64,000 bases of DNA from Cardinalis cardinalis (Eukaryota > Chordata > Aves > Passeriformes > Cardinalidae): positions 14,387,877-14,451,876 of the forward strand of contig JACDOX010000003.1 of the NCBI GenBank assembly GCA_014549065.1, given 5' to 3'. Each line of letters starts with the position of its first letter. Within the stretch, counting starts at the first letter, position 1. The notes under the pieces are model-generated. The model was not told the origin of the DNA, ran no database searches, and was given only the letters and a program-made list of their open reading frames with translations. The position numbers were made by a program, and so were the translations under genes. Shown one piece after another: positions 1 to 9,882 of this stretch.

Positions 1-105
1 GTCATCATTTGGTTCCCAGCCCACCAGTTCTAACAAGCAAAAGAAGCATTTTGCCACATCTGGTTCACTTGCACTTGGACAGTGGACGAAGCCAGCCTTT
101 GCCAT
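1..105 (-). CDS. BIRC5-like (survivin-like) protein, coding exon 2, cut by window edge
   Basis: Seen: read on the minus strand from a CCTGCAG acceptor (exon starts at 105), 35 open codons begin MAKAGFVHCP and continue through the BIR zinc-finger pair CFFC to GWEPNDD, reaching the window edge in frame. Known: in survivin, exon 1 ends just after the CTPE segment and exon 2 starts with a Met-Ala-x-Ala-Gly-Phe segment; the exon boundary here is identical. BIR domains of this class bind the chromosomal passenger complex and act in mitosis and cell survival. The remaining BIR ligands (His and Cys) and the C-terminal helix would lie beyond base 1. Inferred: a functional second survivin-type gene, since the frame and splice sites are intact. 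The sequence looks closer to the amphibian birc5-like form than to mammalian survivin. I am sure of the BIR family, less sure of the exact orthologue. Confidence 0.88.
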   Translation of the reverse strand, partial: MAKAGFVHCPSASEPDVAKCFFCLLELVGWEPNDD

Positions 106-717
106 CTGCAGGGGACGGTTCAGAAGTTTAGAGCATTATCCCACACACACTACTCGTATTTACTCATATTTCCTGACACTTTGGAATCATATCTAGTCAG
201 GACACCAAAAATTAAGCTTGTTTCAGTAACCAAAAACCTTCTCAGGTAACTCTAGCAGTATGACTCATCTGAGATTCAGGCTGGCAGTGTCATGTGTGTG
301 CCAAAGTAGAAGTCAGGTGGATTTTTTATTTAAATAATTTCCATTTCTGAATTTGAAGTAGTGATCATTCCACAATTACTTTATCCTTCCTGCTGGATCC
401 GTACTTGTTTAATGGAGGCTGCTTTGCCACAAATAGAAATTTGCAATTAGAAACACTATGTAATACAAGAAATTAATTTTTAAATGACAGGAACAAAAAA
501 ACAAAAGGGGGGAACACTGTGGACTGAACAGAGAAAAACCAGTCAATCCCAACTACAGTATTTTTGAGCAGGGAACAGAGGAAAGCTGAATATTTAACTT
601 TTCATCTTCAGGCTTAGTGGACTTCTCTTGAACCTGAATATAGTTAACAANGACTTCACATTCAGGCATACAATATATAAATTAAGGCAGAGGCAAACCA
701 ACCATTTTCAGACTTAC
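106..717 (-). other. Intron 1 of the BIRC5-like gene
   Basis: This 612-base interval runs from a GTAAGT donor to a CCTGCAG acceptor on the minus strand. It is AT-rich and I recognise no further element in it. Confidence 0.75.
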
Positions 718-855
718 ATTCTCTGGAGTNCACTTGCAGTTTTCCTGGAAGGGCCACTTGGTGAAGGTTTTTAGACGGGTCTCATACTCATACATCTCCT
801 TGAAGTCAGTTAAGAGCTTGGAAGCTGAGCTGAGCTCTTGCAGCAGCATCTCCAT
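718..855 (-). CDS. BIRC5-like (survivin-like) protein, coding exon 1
   Basis: Seen: 46 codons from the ATG at 855-853 to a GTAAGT donor just below 718. An in-frame TAG sits directly before the ATG, so the start cannot be further upstream in this exon; a second ATG follows two codons later. The N-terminal 20 residues are polar and helical-looking. Then comes the start of a BIR domain, with YETRLKTFTKWPF followed by CKCTPEN; the second Cys of that motif has an N in its codon (TGn), read as Cys by family conservation. Splicing to the exon at 105 is phase 0 and joins the BIR domain cleanly. The gene lies tail-away from SLC39A10 on the same strand and antisense to the dynein remnants. It could still be an inactive copy, but nothing visible breaks it. 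Confidence 0.87.
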
Positions 856-921
856 CTATGCAGCCTGCAGTCAANGAAGGCCAGAGCTTCCCTCCTGCTC
901 TCACATTTAAGGCCTTTGCTA

Positions 922-926
922 ATTGG
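922..926 (-). promoter_or_regulatory. Possible CCAAT box upstream of the BIRC5-like start
   Basis: On the minus strand a CCAAT pentamer lies about 70 bases upstream of the ATG at 855. NF-Y/CCAAT boxes are common in promoters of mitotic genes including survivin. No TATA box or clear CDE/CHR pair was seen, and the transcription start is unknown, so this is only suggestive. Confidence 0.25.
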
Positions 927-1962
927 TGACACATTGCATCTGGAGAGAAGGGGAAGGCTAACACAGCCTTAGTCCCTTCCTGACACAGGTGATTTTATAG
1001 TAGGACATCCAAGGGTAATGAAGCTGCTGGAATTTCTTCCCCTTGTGTCACAGTCTGTGTCCTTGGTCACACAGGACACAAAAACTTTTTTAACTGAAAA
1101 CTTTTTAACTTTGCTTTTTTAACTGAAAGTACCTGTGGTAATTGCAGATTTTACAGTTGAAATGTCAAAAACTGCNAGTTAAAAACTCTAGTTACAAATA
1201 CAGAAACTTTACATGTAAAGTTTTAAAAAATACTATTGTGATTGCAAGCAAAGGNGTTGAATTGACATTGCTTTTTGAATCTTTCAGAGTTTCTTGAATT
1301 TCACGTTCAGAAGTTAATTCTTAGGATTGTCTTTGCAAATAGTGTCTCATTTCTTTAAAGAGAAGGTGCTTGTTTTATAATATTATATGTATTCAGTTCT
1401 ATTTTAAAATATTGTAGAGCATAGCCAGATGCTGGATGATAATATTTTAAAGGTGTATATCTGTAGGGGTTTACAGTATCAAAGCATTAAGTTGTCATTT
1501 TATAAANTGTCTCCTTTGGTACAGAGTCCAGTTAAAGTCAGTAGAAGTTTAAACATCAGTGTCTTCAAGACTGCTNCATGCAGCAGCTTTCTAAGCCAAG
1601 ATCTTAACACCTCTGAAGGATGTTGCATTGTGAGACTTAAAAATTTACATCTTCTCTGAAATACAAATGGAGTAAGTGCAGAAAATAATCTAGCCCATTA
1701 TTCTGTCCAGATGTGGTGATNGAAATGAGATTAAAGAACATTTGTATAGGACTTCCAATGTCAGCTCTTAGGGCATTGTTTTCACCTAGATTTACAAATG
1801 CTACATCATTGATTCCTCTGGGACTGTACTGATGTCTGTTGNATATGCAGGAATACTGTCCTTGAAATTTATATTCAGATACTTAGAGTAACATATGTTA
1901 CATGAAAATAAGACACTTTAATTCCTTTTTTAAATTTTTTNAATTTTTTTTTCTTTTTCCAG
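927..1962. other. Intergenic stretch, no gene recognised
   Basis: AT-rich sequence between the BIRC5-like start and the first dynein-derived exon. The only sizeable open frame (1429-1659) has no recognisable family signature and contains ambiguous codons. A T-rich tract at about 1922-1960 forms the polypyrimidine tract before the dynein-like acceptor at 1961-1962. Confidence 0.5.
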
Positions 1963-2080
1963 NTAATACCAATNGTGCAGGAATTTATCATTCATAACGT
2001 GGGTCCTCCAAGCACTGATATTAATAGTTTCTCCTGGTGATGACTCCAAGACAGCTTTTCTTAAGTTTGCTGATGATCAG
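1963..2080 (+). pseudogene. Dynein heavy-chain exon remnant (DNAH7 by synteny)
   Basis: Seen: after a T-rich tract and AG (1961-1962), frame A reads VQEFIIHNVGPPS, then one base out of frame (from 2015) comes LILIVSPGDDSKTAFLKFADDQ (first 20 residues typical), ending at a GTATTT donor-like site. Known: dynein heavy chains have, just before the AAA6 region, a helix of the type V-x-x-F-I-x-x-x-L-G, an E-P-P-P-F loop, then P-L-I-F-V-L-S-P-G-x-D-P and L-K-F-A-D-D-Q. The E-P-P-P-F loop and about 15 residues are missing, and frame A meets TGA at 2038-2040. Inferred: a decayed exon of an axonemal dynein. DNAH7 is proposed because it lies convergent to SLC39A10 in mammals; the remnant alone is too short to assign the paralogue. 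Confidence 0.78.
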
Positions 2081-4895
2081 GTATTTTAATCTCTTTTTTA
2101 CTGCAGTTGATGTCTGTGTGTGTATGTGTGTGCACGTGTAAGTGTATTTGTATGAAGCAAGGAACTTAGTTTAACTAAAAGTTGAAATGCCAAACCAAAC
2201 CCAAAACCTGTTTTTAACTGCCCAAAAACATGGTAAAGTTTTTAGATCTCATGCTTCTCTTTAACATAAGGCACTAATTCATGCATATGGATTGTTCTCA
2301 GGAATGAATAATTTGTCTGTTGTTTAAAAGAAACTGTAGGTTAAATATTTTGGCATATTTTATCATCTTATTATGCCATGATCTATTTAACTAATCAGTT
2401 TCTGTAATTTCAAATGGAAAATGCAAAAATGGAACAAAACCATAATATTTTAAATGTTTCTTGTAAGCAGTCTTATCTGAAAATGTTATTTTTTTCAAAA
2501 ATGCATTATGTGTAATGTANTATTTAATCAAAAACATCACAGTCATATAGGACCTTGGAGTCCTGGGTGATATTTATGCATCAGAATTGAAATATGGATT
2601 TTTTTTTTGCTTTGATCATTTTTATGGCATTTAAAACAAACAAACAAAAAAAATTCCCAGCAGCCCAAATCAGTTCTTATGTAGAAAAGTACTGCTAGAA
2701 TACTACAAAGTAAGATTATACATGTACTAACACATCCCAAGATGTATTTCTTGCATTTCCTGCCTATAATTCTGTCAGAATTCTGTGCTGTTGAGAATGA
2801 CAGGTGCATTTCAAGTCTACCTGTAAAGGTGTTCTGCATTTTATAGTAGTTTGTCTACATCCTTCAAGAGAATACTGTTTGCAGAAGTGTTCTGAAACTG
2901 TCAGAATTTCAAAAATCTAGATTAAATGAATGGGTAGTTGGAGCTTTTCACTGGAAGATACATAAGAGGTGGCATGACATGAAAGANGAGATTTAAATTG
3001 TATTTTAAACAATACAGTGCATTAAGTATCTGATATCCACTGTCTGATCCTGACTTTTACAGTAAGTGCAGAAAACCTGTGAGTAATGTTGCAACTTTGT
3101 AAATCAGTTAAAGCCAACCCTGATGAAAGTGTGTCTGTGATCTGGGGNAAGAGAGGCTCAGAAATGAAATAGTTGTCTTCTACTGCAAGGAAAGTAGTTT
3201 CAATTATTGCCAATAGTGGAGTGCACTTATTTTTTATTTTCTTGCTTGTCTCAAACTTTATCAATTGAAACTTGTTGCTATGGCATTAATAATACAGCTC
3301 TNTAGGTGGGTTTTTTTTAAGAAAAAGGTAAGACTGGGAAAACCTATCCACTGTTTAATAATTGGATGTGTGTTTGCAATCACATTTTACATTAATTTGC
3401 ATTATTTTTCTATAATTAATGTAGATTATCTAAATGAGACTGTGTATTTAGCTAGATGGTCTCAATTGAAAACCAAATCAAACNTTTCTACCTGATGTCT
3501 TTGGCCAGAAATAAAACTTGGTAAGGATANAAAGCAAAATATTTTATGAACAATATTTTCTAACACAGTGGTGTTAAAAATGTTTGGGCGCATGGTCTCA
3601 TACATACAGTTGTACCTAATGTATATTAATTAATTCTACACGAAGAAATAGCTGTAAAAAAGAAAATTGCTTAGATATTTTAAGAGACTCTGGAAGTGAT
3701 GCTCATGACCATTTAAAGACCTCCTGCTGAAGGCCTTTGGTTGCCAAGAAAATGTTTCCCCTGACTCACAAAGTGTGGGAGCAGGAAGAAGCTGGGCTCT
3801 GAGTGGCTCAGCTCTGCTGTGCAGGACAGGAGAAAAGAAATGAACTGTTCCTGCAAGGTGTAAAATATCCTACTGCNGCCCCTGCTGGCTGTGATTTATT
3901 CAGTGCCAGGGACAAGAGCAGCCCGTGGCAGAGTGAAAGCAGCCGGGATGCAGCTCTGGCAGAGGGCGTTTCCTTCCCTGTCTGCAGAGGTGAGTGTTTG
4001 CCCGAGCAGCCTCTCGGGAATTTCCCAGCAATACAGGGCACTTCTTCATGGTCCAGCTTCCTAAGCAGCCCAGCATGGCCAAAGTCTGTTCAAGTTAGGG
4101 ATGGACAGGAACAGGGGTGTTCCTGTCACTGTCAGCCTGCAGCGAATTTGGTTATTAATGTAATTAACAGGNAAGTGGCTCAAGTAGCTTCACAGAGGTA
4201 TTTCTTTCCTGAAGGAGAGTGGGGGGTGGAGGGTTGTGGGGGGGATGTCCTCCTATTANGTGACCAACAGTTCTGAACAAATGACAAGTGTAGCTCCTAG
4301 CAGGGAGGGAACTTTTTTTTTGCCCTGAAAGATAATGATTTGTATGTAGTAAACATTTATTGACACTTTTTTGGACTGGTTTGCTTTATCCCAGTCCTCA
4401 GAGCATCACCCACTTATGCCTTCCTGCAAGTAATTTTATTTTATCACTCATAATTTTTTANTTTTATGCACCTAAGAAGAATCCAGCTTCTCCCAACCTC
4501 AAGAATTTAAGCATTTTGATTTTCTAAAACAAAGAAATAAAATTATAAGCCCAGCTATGGCCTTGTGATAGCATACATTTACTTTAGAAAGATGTCAAAC
4601 AAGTACAGATATTTTTAGAAAAGTTTTCCATAAACTTGTATCCAGGGAGTTTCAGCTGCATTACTATGGAAATTTTTGGTGCTATTACTCTTCAAAAGNA
4701 GCAATGGCTGGGTGACTTGAGAGATGAGGGCTGGAGATGAAATGGTTCAAGCATGAACTAGCAGAAGTAATTAACAGCTTTTAAACTTTCCAGTGAGAAT
4801 TCTGGCTGCCTTCCAAGTGAATTGCAGTGACAGTGATAGGGCTGCCCAGGGAAGTGCTGGGCTGCTGCTCAGATCACTGTCCTGTTCTCCTGCAG
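2081..4895. other. Between the two dynein-like exons; no further exon recognised
   Basis: In an intact dynein gene several exons encoding the AAA6 region should lie here. I searched by eye for their usual motifs (an L-Q-N-C-H-L-A stretch, a W-L-T-S-Y-P stretch and a G-P-L-G-W-N stretch) and saw none. The sequence is AT-rich with small A/C-rich low-complexity tracts (about 2634-2652). Open frames at 3803-4276 and their antisense partners have no family features. Confidence 0.45.
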
Positions 4896-5100
4896 GAGCT
4901 GCCAGCTGATGCTCCTCACTGTGGCTGGGGAATGCAATTACGGTGCCAGAGGCACTGACACTGGGATTGGCGCTGTGAGTGTTCTGAAGATGTTATTTCC
5001 ATCGGAATTCATTACAAACTTCAATTATGTACTTGATCCAAGTGGTGTTTATTTTGCCTCTCCTGAAGGAGATGTCAGAACAACAGAAATACCAACAGCT
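4896..5100 (+). pseudogene. Dynein heavy-chain exon remnant with frameshifts (DNAH7 by synteny)
   Basis: Seen: a good acceptor (CTCCTGCAG, ending 4895) is followed by ELPADA in one frame, then after an extra base at about 4914 by LTVAGECNYGARGTD in another. The bases at about 4952-4965 then read W-D-W-R-C in a third frame, matching the conserved W-D-R-R segment that normally follows T-D-D. Homology resumes near 5030-5075 with LDPSGVYFASPEGD. Known: dynein heavy chains carry L-T-G-E-C-N-Y-G-G-R-V-T-D-D-W-D-R-R followed some 25 residues later by S-G-x-Y-x-x-P-P-x-G. At least two indels break the frame and a poly(T) run follows. Inferred: same decayed gene as the remnant at 1963-2080. The family is certain, the paralogue is not. 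Confidence 0.85.
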
Positions 5101-6664
5101 TTTTTTTTTTTTTAATAGATGTATCTTTACTGAAACTGATGTGTGTCTCAGTGTTTACTCAGTCACTGTTTGCTTGGTGGCTTAATCTCATCTTCTCTCA
5201 GGCCTTGTTTCAGTGACTTCTAAGAAAGGGACATTATGTAACCACCACCCAATTACTGCCATCTAAATTGACTCTGTAGGAGTCGGCACTTAGGGGACAG
5301 TAAGAAACACANCCTGGTGAAGTTAAAAGCATTTTAAAATAGGCATAAGAGAAATAGTTCATTATATTTACTGGAGGCAGAAAGGCCACAGCAATCAGCT
5401 TAATTCATCAAGTCAGGAGTTGTGTCAGTCATCAGGCACTTGGCAGGCAGCGGGCTTGGAGAGGGGCTGCAGCCCCTTACACTTGGTATCTCACTTTAAT
5501 AGAATTGTCANCTCCCAGAATTTTTCAGGAATTATCTTTGTATCATTTATATCTTAATTAACACACTTTATTCACCACTCTAGGAAAGCCTGTAGTGGTT
5601 TTGAAGTACAGCTTGTAGCCTCTTGGGAGCTGGTTGGCTGCTTCTGCATCTTTTTTTTGCTCTAGAGGTATTTTTCCCCACCTTTTCTCAGTACTGAAGG
5701 TGTACTGAATATACAAAGACACTTGCACAGAATTCTTTCCCAGAGATCTTTGGAATGACCACACATGCTGCTGTTACCAAGAATCAGTCAGGAGCACAGC
5801 TGCTATTTGATGACATTCTTTCACAGGTATGATGCAAAGCCACCTTACCCTAATTTTCTACTGTATATCCATGTTAGTATGCTCACACTCCCTCTTGAGT
5901 TTTCACTGTACTTTATGGGGTTGTATCTCCATTCTAGTGAAATTACTTTTCCACTTAATAATGTTTTAAGGCTTTTTTTTGGAGGGTTCTATTTTTTCTG
6001 TGTGTCTTCCCAAGGAAAGATTTNGTGACTGACTGTACAGTCAGTTTACAGATCTGCTTCCTCCAGCTTTTAACAGTTTTCAGCCCTTGGCCAGTTCTAG
6101 TCCAGTGTGTAAGCCANGTACAGTAGTGACACCACAGTTCAGGAGAAAAAAAAAAAAGACATCTGTAGGCAACTGGATTTTGTTAGTTCTAAGCTACTAA
6201 CTTTTACTGCAGTAATAGAGGGATTCTATTCTGCTGCTTCAGAAGCAGCAATGCCACACTGAATGAAACAAGAATAATGAGGAGGGTTTACAGGTGGTAA
6301 ACTCATGCTCTGGGCAGAGCATGTTTCTGAAGGACGGGAGTGAGAATTTCCCAGGACAGGCAGCTTTCTCTGGAGGAGGCTATGGACCTTTTTCCTGAGC
6401 AGTCCAATGACNACAGGATCAGCCAGACAACCACAGTAACTTTCCATGGAATCCCCCAATCCACTATTTTGTTTTCAGTGTTGCTCCTACCTGACTGCCC
6501 TGGACATAAATGTAGGACAGAGTGTTTATGCTGGTTTTTAATTGTTAAGCAAAGTATTTTGACACCTTCCTTTTCAGAATTTCTTTTAGGGGCTTGTAGT
6601 GATGTCTGCTGAACTGAAAAGAATACTAAAACACAAAAGTAATCAAACCTTAAGAAACTCAACA
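5101..6664. other. Intergenic; no gene recognised
   Basis: This lies between the last dynein-like block and the predicted 3' end of SLC39A10. The C-terminal dynein exons expected here were not found. The sequence holds a T run at 5101-5113 and an A run near 6146-6158. Open frames at 5765-6028 and 6303-6665 have no recognisable domains. Confidence 0.45.
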
Positions 6665-6691
6665 AAAATATCTGCTCCTTGAATATTTTTT

Positions 6692-6697
6692 TTTATT
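6692..6697 (-). promoter_or_regulatory. SLC39A10: Candidate distal poly(A) signal of SLC39A10
   Basis: The minus strand reads AATAAA followed by an A-rich stretch and then, within about 25-60 bases, by T/GT-rich sequence typical of a downstream element. Cleavage would fall near 6665-6680. No dynein or other gene is entered before it. Confidence 0.5.
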
Positions 6698-8247
6698 TTC
6701 TGAAGGCTCCTTATGTATAAGGAACATACATAAAATGAACACAACACTGTTGACAATGAACAAAACAGCATTTGATAATTTCCAGCTTTATAAAATTTTT
6801 TAAAAATGATTTAGTTATAACAAAAAAACCAATAGCTCAGCAAGTTATCTTATTGGACCATTATCACATTTTAAACCATAGACTCAGTTGTTAATGGGGA
6901 GAGGAAAGAAAAAAATAATAAAAAAAATAATCACACTGCATCTAGCAACTACAACATTTTCTAAGCATAATCACAGCGGATTGAGTGCAATGTGATTTAC
7001 ATCAGAATTCACATGGGATGTCACACAGTGACAGCATTGTAAAATATACAAGTAACATTTATGCCCTCCAACAAATACAAGTTAAATGAGACTCTGGATT
7101 CAAGCCAAATGGAATGTTGAAGCCAAGTAGAAATGTAGTGGAATTCAGATTGTCTGTAACATGACTCAAAAGTGTACATTAGAATCATCTGGAATTCAAT
7201 ACTGGTGGAAACATAGAGAAGTCACAGCTGTTACACTGCTCTGTTACACTTGCAATAAATACTAGAAAATAAAAGTAAACAATCTATATTCCATGAAAAA
7301 TATAGTACCTACCTTCAACGACCATGTTTTTCCCTTGTCTGAAGATGGTCTTGGAAGGAAGTTAACTATTTTCCTACAGAGGCAGTGTATTAAGCTATAA
7401 CCGCATTCCAACTAACACAACAGTAAATATACTACTGGAAATACAGAAATCTTCATTTGAAAAGAAATAAGAGAAATAAATCTTAAAAAAATTCATTTGA
7501 CAAAACACCAGCTGCATAATAACCCCCTTATATTTCAGAATTAACAGAAAAGAAAAAACTTAAGTCAGTCAGTTTAATACAAAAGAAACAGAGGTTGTTT
7601 AAACTCAGATCTTCAGAAGGTATCCAGGAAGTTTTGTCTCATTGACTTTACATGGGCACTATGCAAAAATGTCATCCAGGAGTTTTACACTGCAGAAATT
7701 CAGCAATCTGAAGCTAACAACAGTGTGTTTGCTAATTAGGGTTCTACACTAAATATGTTTAAAGAGGAAAAAAGAAAACCTGAGTTCAGAACATCAAATG
7801 GCCACGTGCCTGAACTCTGGGCTTTTGGCTTCTTCACTGAAGAAACTGCACCCTTCTTTGAAATGGACCCTTAATACTGTTTCCTGATACTGCATTAGGA
7901 AGAAATACTGGCAACCAACTGATACCTTTAAAACACATGAGCTGCTCTCAGTAAAAGCTAAACTGACCAATGAAGCTTCCAAANGAAAGGGCCACAGGAA
8001 ACACGGCAAGTTGAAATGGAATGCAGAGACCCACTGGCTCTCATTAAAGGCGTCAGGATTAAGTGTTTTTAGNAGCTACACTGGCACCAAGCAGACCGGA
8101 ACTTTAAAACTTACGGCACACAGTCAAAGTACAGCTTTTACCTGGCATACACAGTAGAGAGACAAACTGGATGTTTGGAAAAAAAGCTACTACCATGCTT
8201 AGGACTGGTACTACAGAATCAACTTGCACTCCCCACAAACTCACAAT

Positions 8248-8253
8248 TTATTT
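8248..8253 (-). promoter_or_regulatory. SLC39A10: Candidate proximal poly(A) signal of SLC39A10
   Basis: The minus strand reads AATAAA followed at once by TTGTGAGTTTGTGGGG, a strong GT-rich downstream element. Use of this site would shorten the 3' UTR to about 1.5 kb. Confidence 0.4.
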
Positions 8254-9723
8254 TTTTTTTAAGGAGATGGGTACAAGAAGAACTAACTCATGTCTGGCAA
8301 TAAATGCCTGTCAGCACAATCTGATCTAGGACAGCTGGTCCCAGCAAGTTAAGGCCCAAATTTTCAGTCTATTCTTCTAAATGACACATACCATGGTTCT
8401 ACCACATCTGCTTTTTAATAATCTAATTTAAATACCAAAATTGTAAAAAAATATCATAGAAATGAACTCCTTTATACTGGAAGTAGAAATCTTCTTACAT
8501 ATTCTTTACTGCCAGAAATGGCTGGTGTCACGATGTCTGATATCAAGGCATTGTAGGAACAGATTTGATGCGCTGTTACAGTATCGTAAATACCCTACCA
8601 GTACAACATACACAGAGCATAATTTAACCCTTGTGTCCAGCTTCAGCAACTAGCATCTTGCACCTTGGTTTAGCATGAAGAGGAGAAAACAGTCCAAAAT
8701 AATCATTTAAAAAAATGGAGAAATTCCCACACGGATTCTCTTGTTAAAAGAGTTTGCACAAATTCACAGCCACAATTCTTCAGTAGTTTATGCTGCAAGT
8801 GGCACACAATACATGTTTAGCGTCTGTAAGAAAGAACCAGAAACAGCTCAATAACTCCAAGGTCAGGGATTTCCCCANGCTAACACTAATTCTACTGCAT
8901 TTTGCATTTTCCTACTAATATAAAGGAACAAACATCAAATAAATCTCAGCTGGGGAAAAACATCATCANACTGACCCTCGTCAGAAGTTACACTTTGTAG
9001 AGTACATGGCAACNGCCTGCCTTCTTACACAGGAGCTTTGCAATGATGGAGTGCAGCTTAACACAGCTTGTAAGAATTTAAACAGTGTTTAGGCTTGGGG
9101 CTTCTTTTTAAAAATTTAAGCCAGCACAGTGATTTCCAGCCATGTCCTGCTGTAAGACTGAATACTTCAAGTCACCACTATGCAGAAAAATCAGCACAGG
9201 ATTAATACACATATATACAGAGGTGCACACACAGAGGTATATATGTGCACATCTGTCTATATCCATAAAGATCTATACATACATAGAGCTATGAGCTACT
9301 CAAGACTCATGTGGCACTAAAAGTTTCCTTGGGCTCCTCACACAGGTGTGAGTTTCAGCTGCAACATCTGGGTTCTGTCCAAGTGCACTAATGGAATGGT
9401 ATTTTCCCAAATGAGATCCTGTCCTGTACTTTTTCTTTCTTAAGCAAGCAGTGCTCCCTATACAGCACCCTCACCCTGGCCCTTATTTCTCAAAGATTTA
9501 GGGTTTCCTAAACGTCGCTCACTTGAGTTCAGGAGTTGTGTTGGGTAAGCTCATCTGATGGGATTAGAGAAAAGCAGAAGCTACTCTAGGCAGAAAGGAA
9601 TCTCCTGTCCTTGTAAGCAGTGCAAGCACCACGTGTCCTCTGAGCAGTGTGCACACAGCCACACAGTGCAGACTCAAAGCCAGACAGCAACAGATTGGAA
9701 CCACAGTGATTACCAGCATCAGG

Positions 9724-9882
9724 TCAAAACTGGATGTCAAGCACTATTTTGTCTTCATAGAGGGCAATCACCAGCATGATGGCAAATCCAAGAAGCAGGC
9801 CTAGATTCTGAAGAATAAANTGCCCCACAGGACAGTAACCATGCTCTTCATTATCTCCATCTCCATGAAGCATTTCTGGAAG
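9724..9882 (-). CDS. SLC39A10: SLC39A10 exon 10, coding part (TM8 and C terminus)
   Basis: After the acceptor TATCTTTTAG come LPEMLHGDGDNEEHGYCPVG, TM8 (NLGLLLGFAIMLVIALYED) and the tail KIVLDIQF, then TGA at 9726-9724 (residues 807-858). The N at 9820 affects one residue, expected Gln. The 3' UTR follows directly in the same exon. Confidence 0.96.
   Translation of the reverse strand, partial: LPEMLHGDGDNEEHGYCPVGXFILQNLGLLLGFAIMLVIALYEDKIVLDIQF

Larger units (their letters stand above)
6665..9723 (-). other. SLC39A10: 3' UTR of SLC39A10 (inferred extent)
   Basis: On the minus strand this begins directly after the TGA at 9726-9724 and continues without a recognisable gene to an AATAAA at 6697-6692. 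Mammalian ZIP10 messages have 3' UTRs of several kilobases, so about 3 kb is plausible. It is AT-rich, has a TATA/CA-rich low-complexity patch near 9205-9290, and has an internal AATAAA at 8253-8248 that could give a shorter message. The extent rests on signals only; no transcript evidence is available. Confidence 0.55.

Noticed and set aside
3803..4276. 157-codon plus-strand frame near the dynein remnants
   Set aside because: It contains ambiguous codons, has no recognisable family and has no splice or homology support.
5940..6028. Possible C-terminal dynein segment (GGFYFF resembling GFFFTQ)
   Set aside because: Only a few hydrophobic residues match and neither flank fits, so it is likely coincidence.
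9205..9290. TATA/CA-rich patch in the ZIP10 3' UTR considered as a promoter or satellite
   Set aside because: Irregular low complexity without unit structure or nearby start features.
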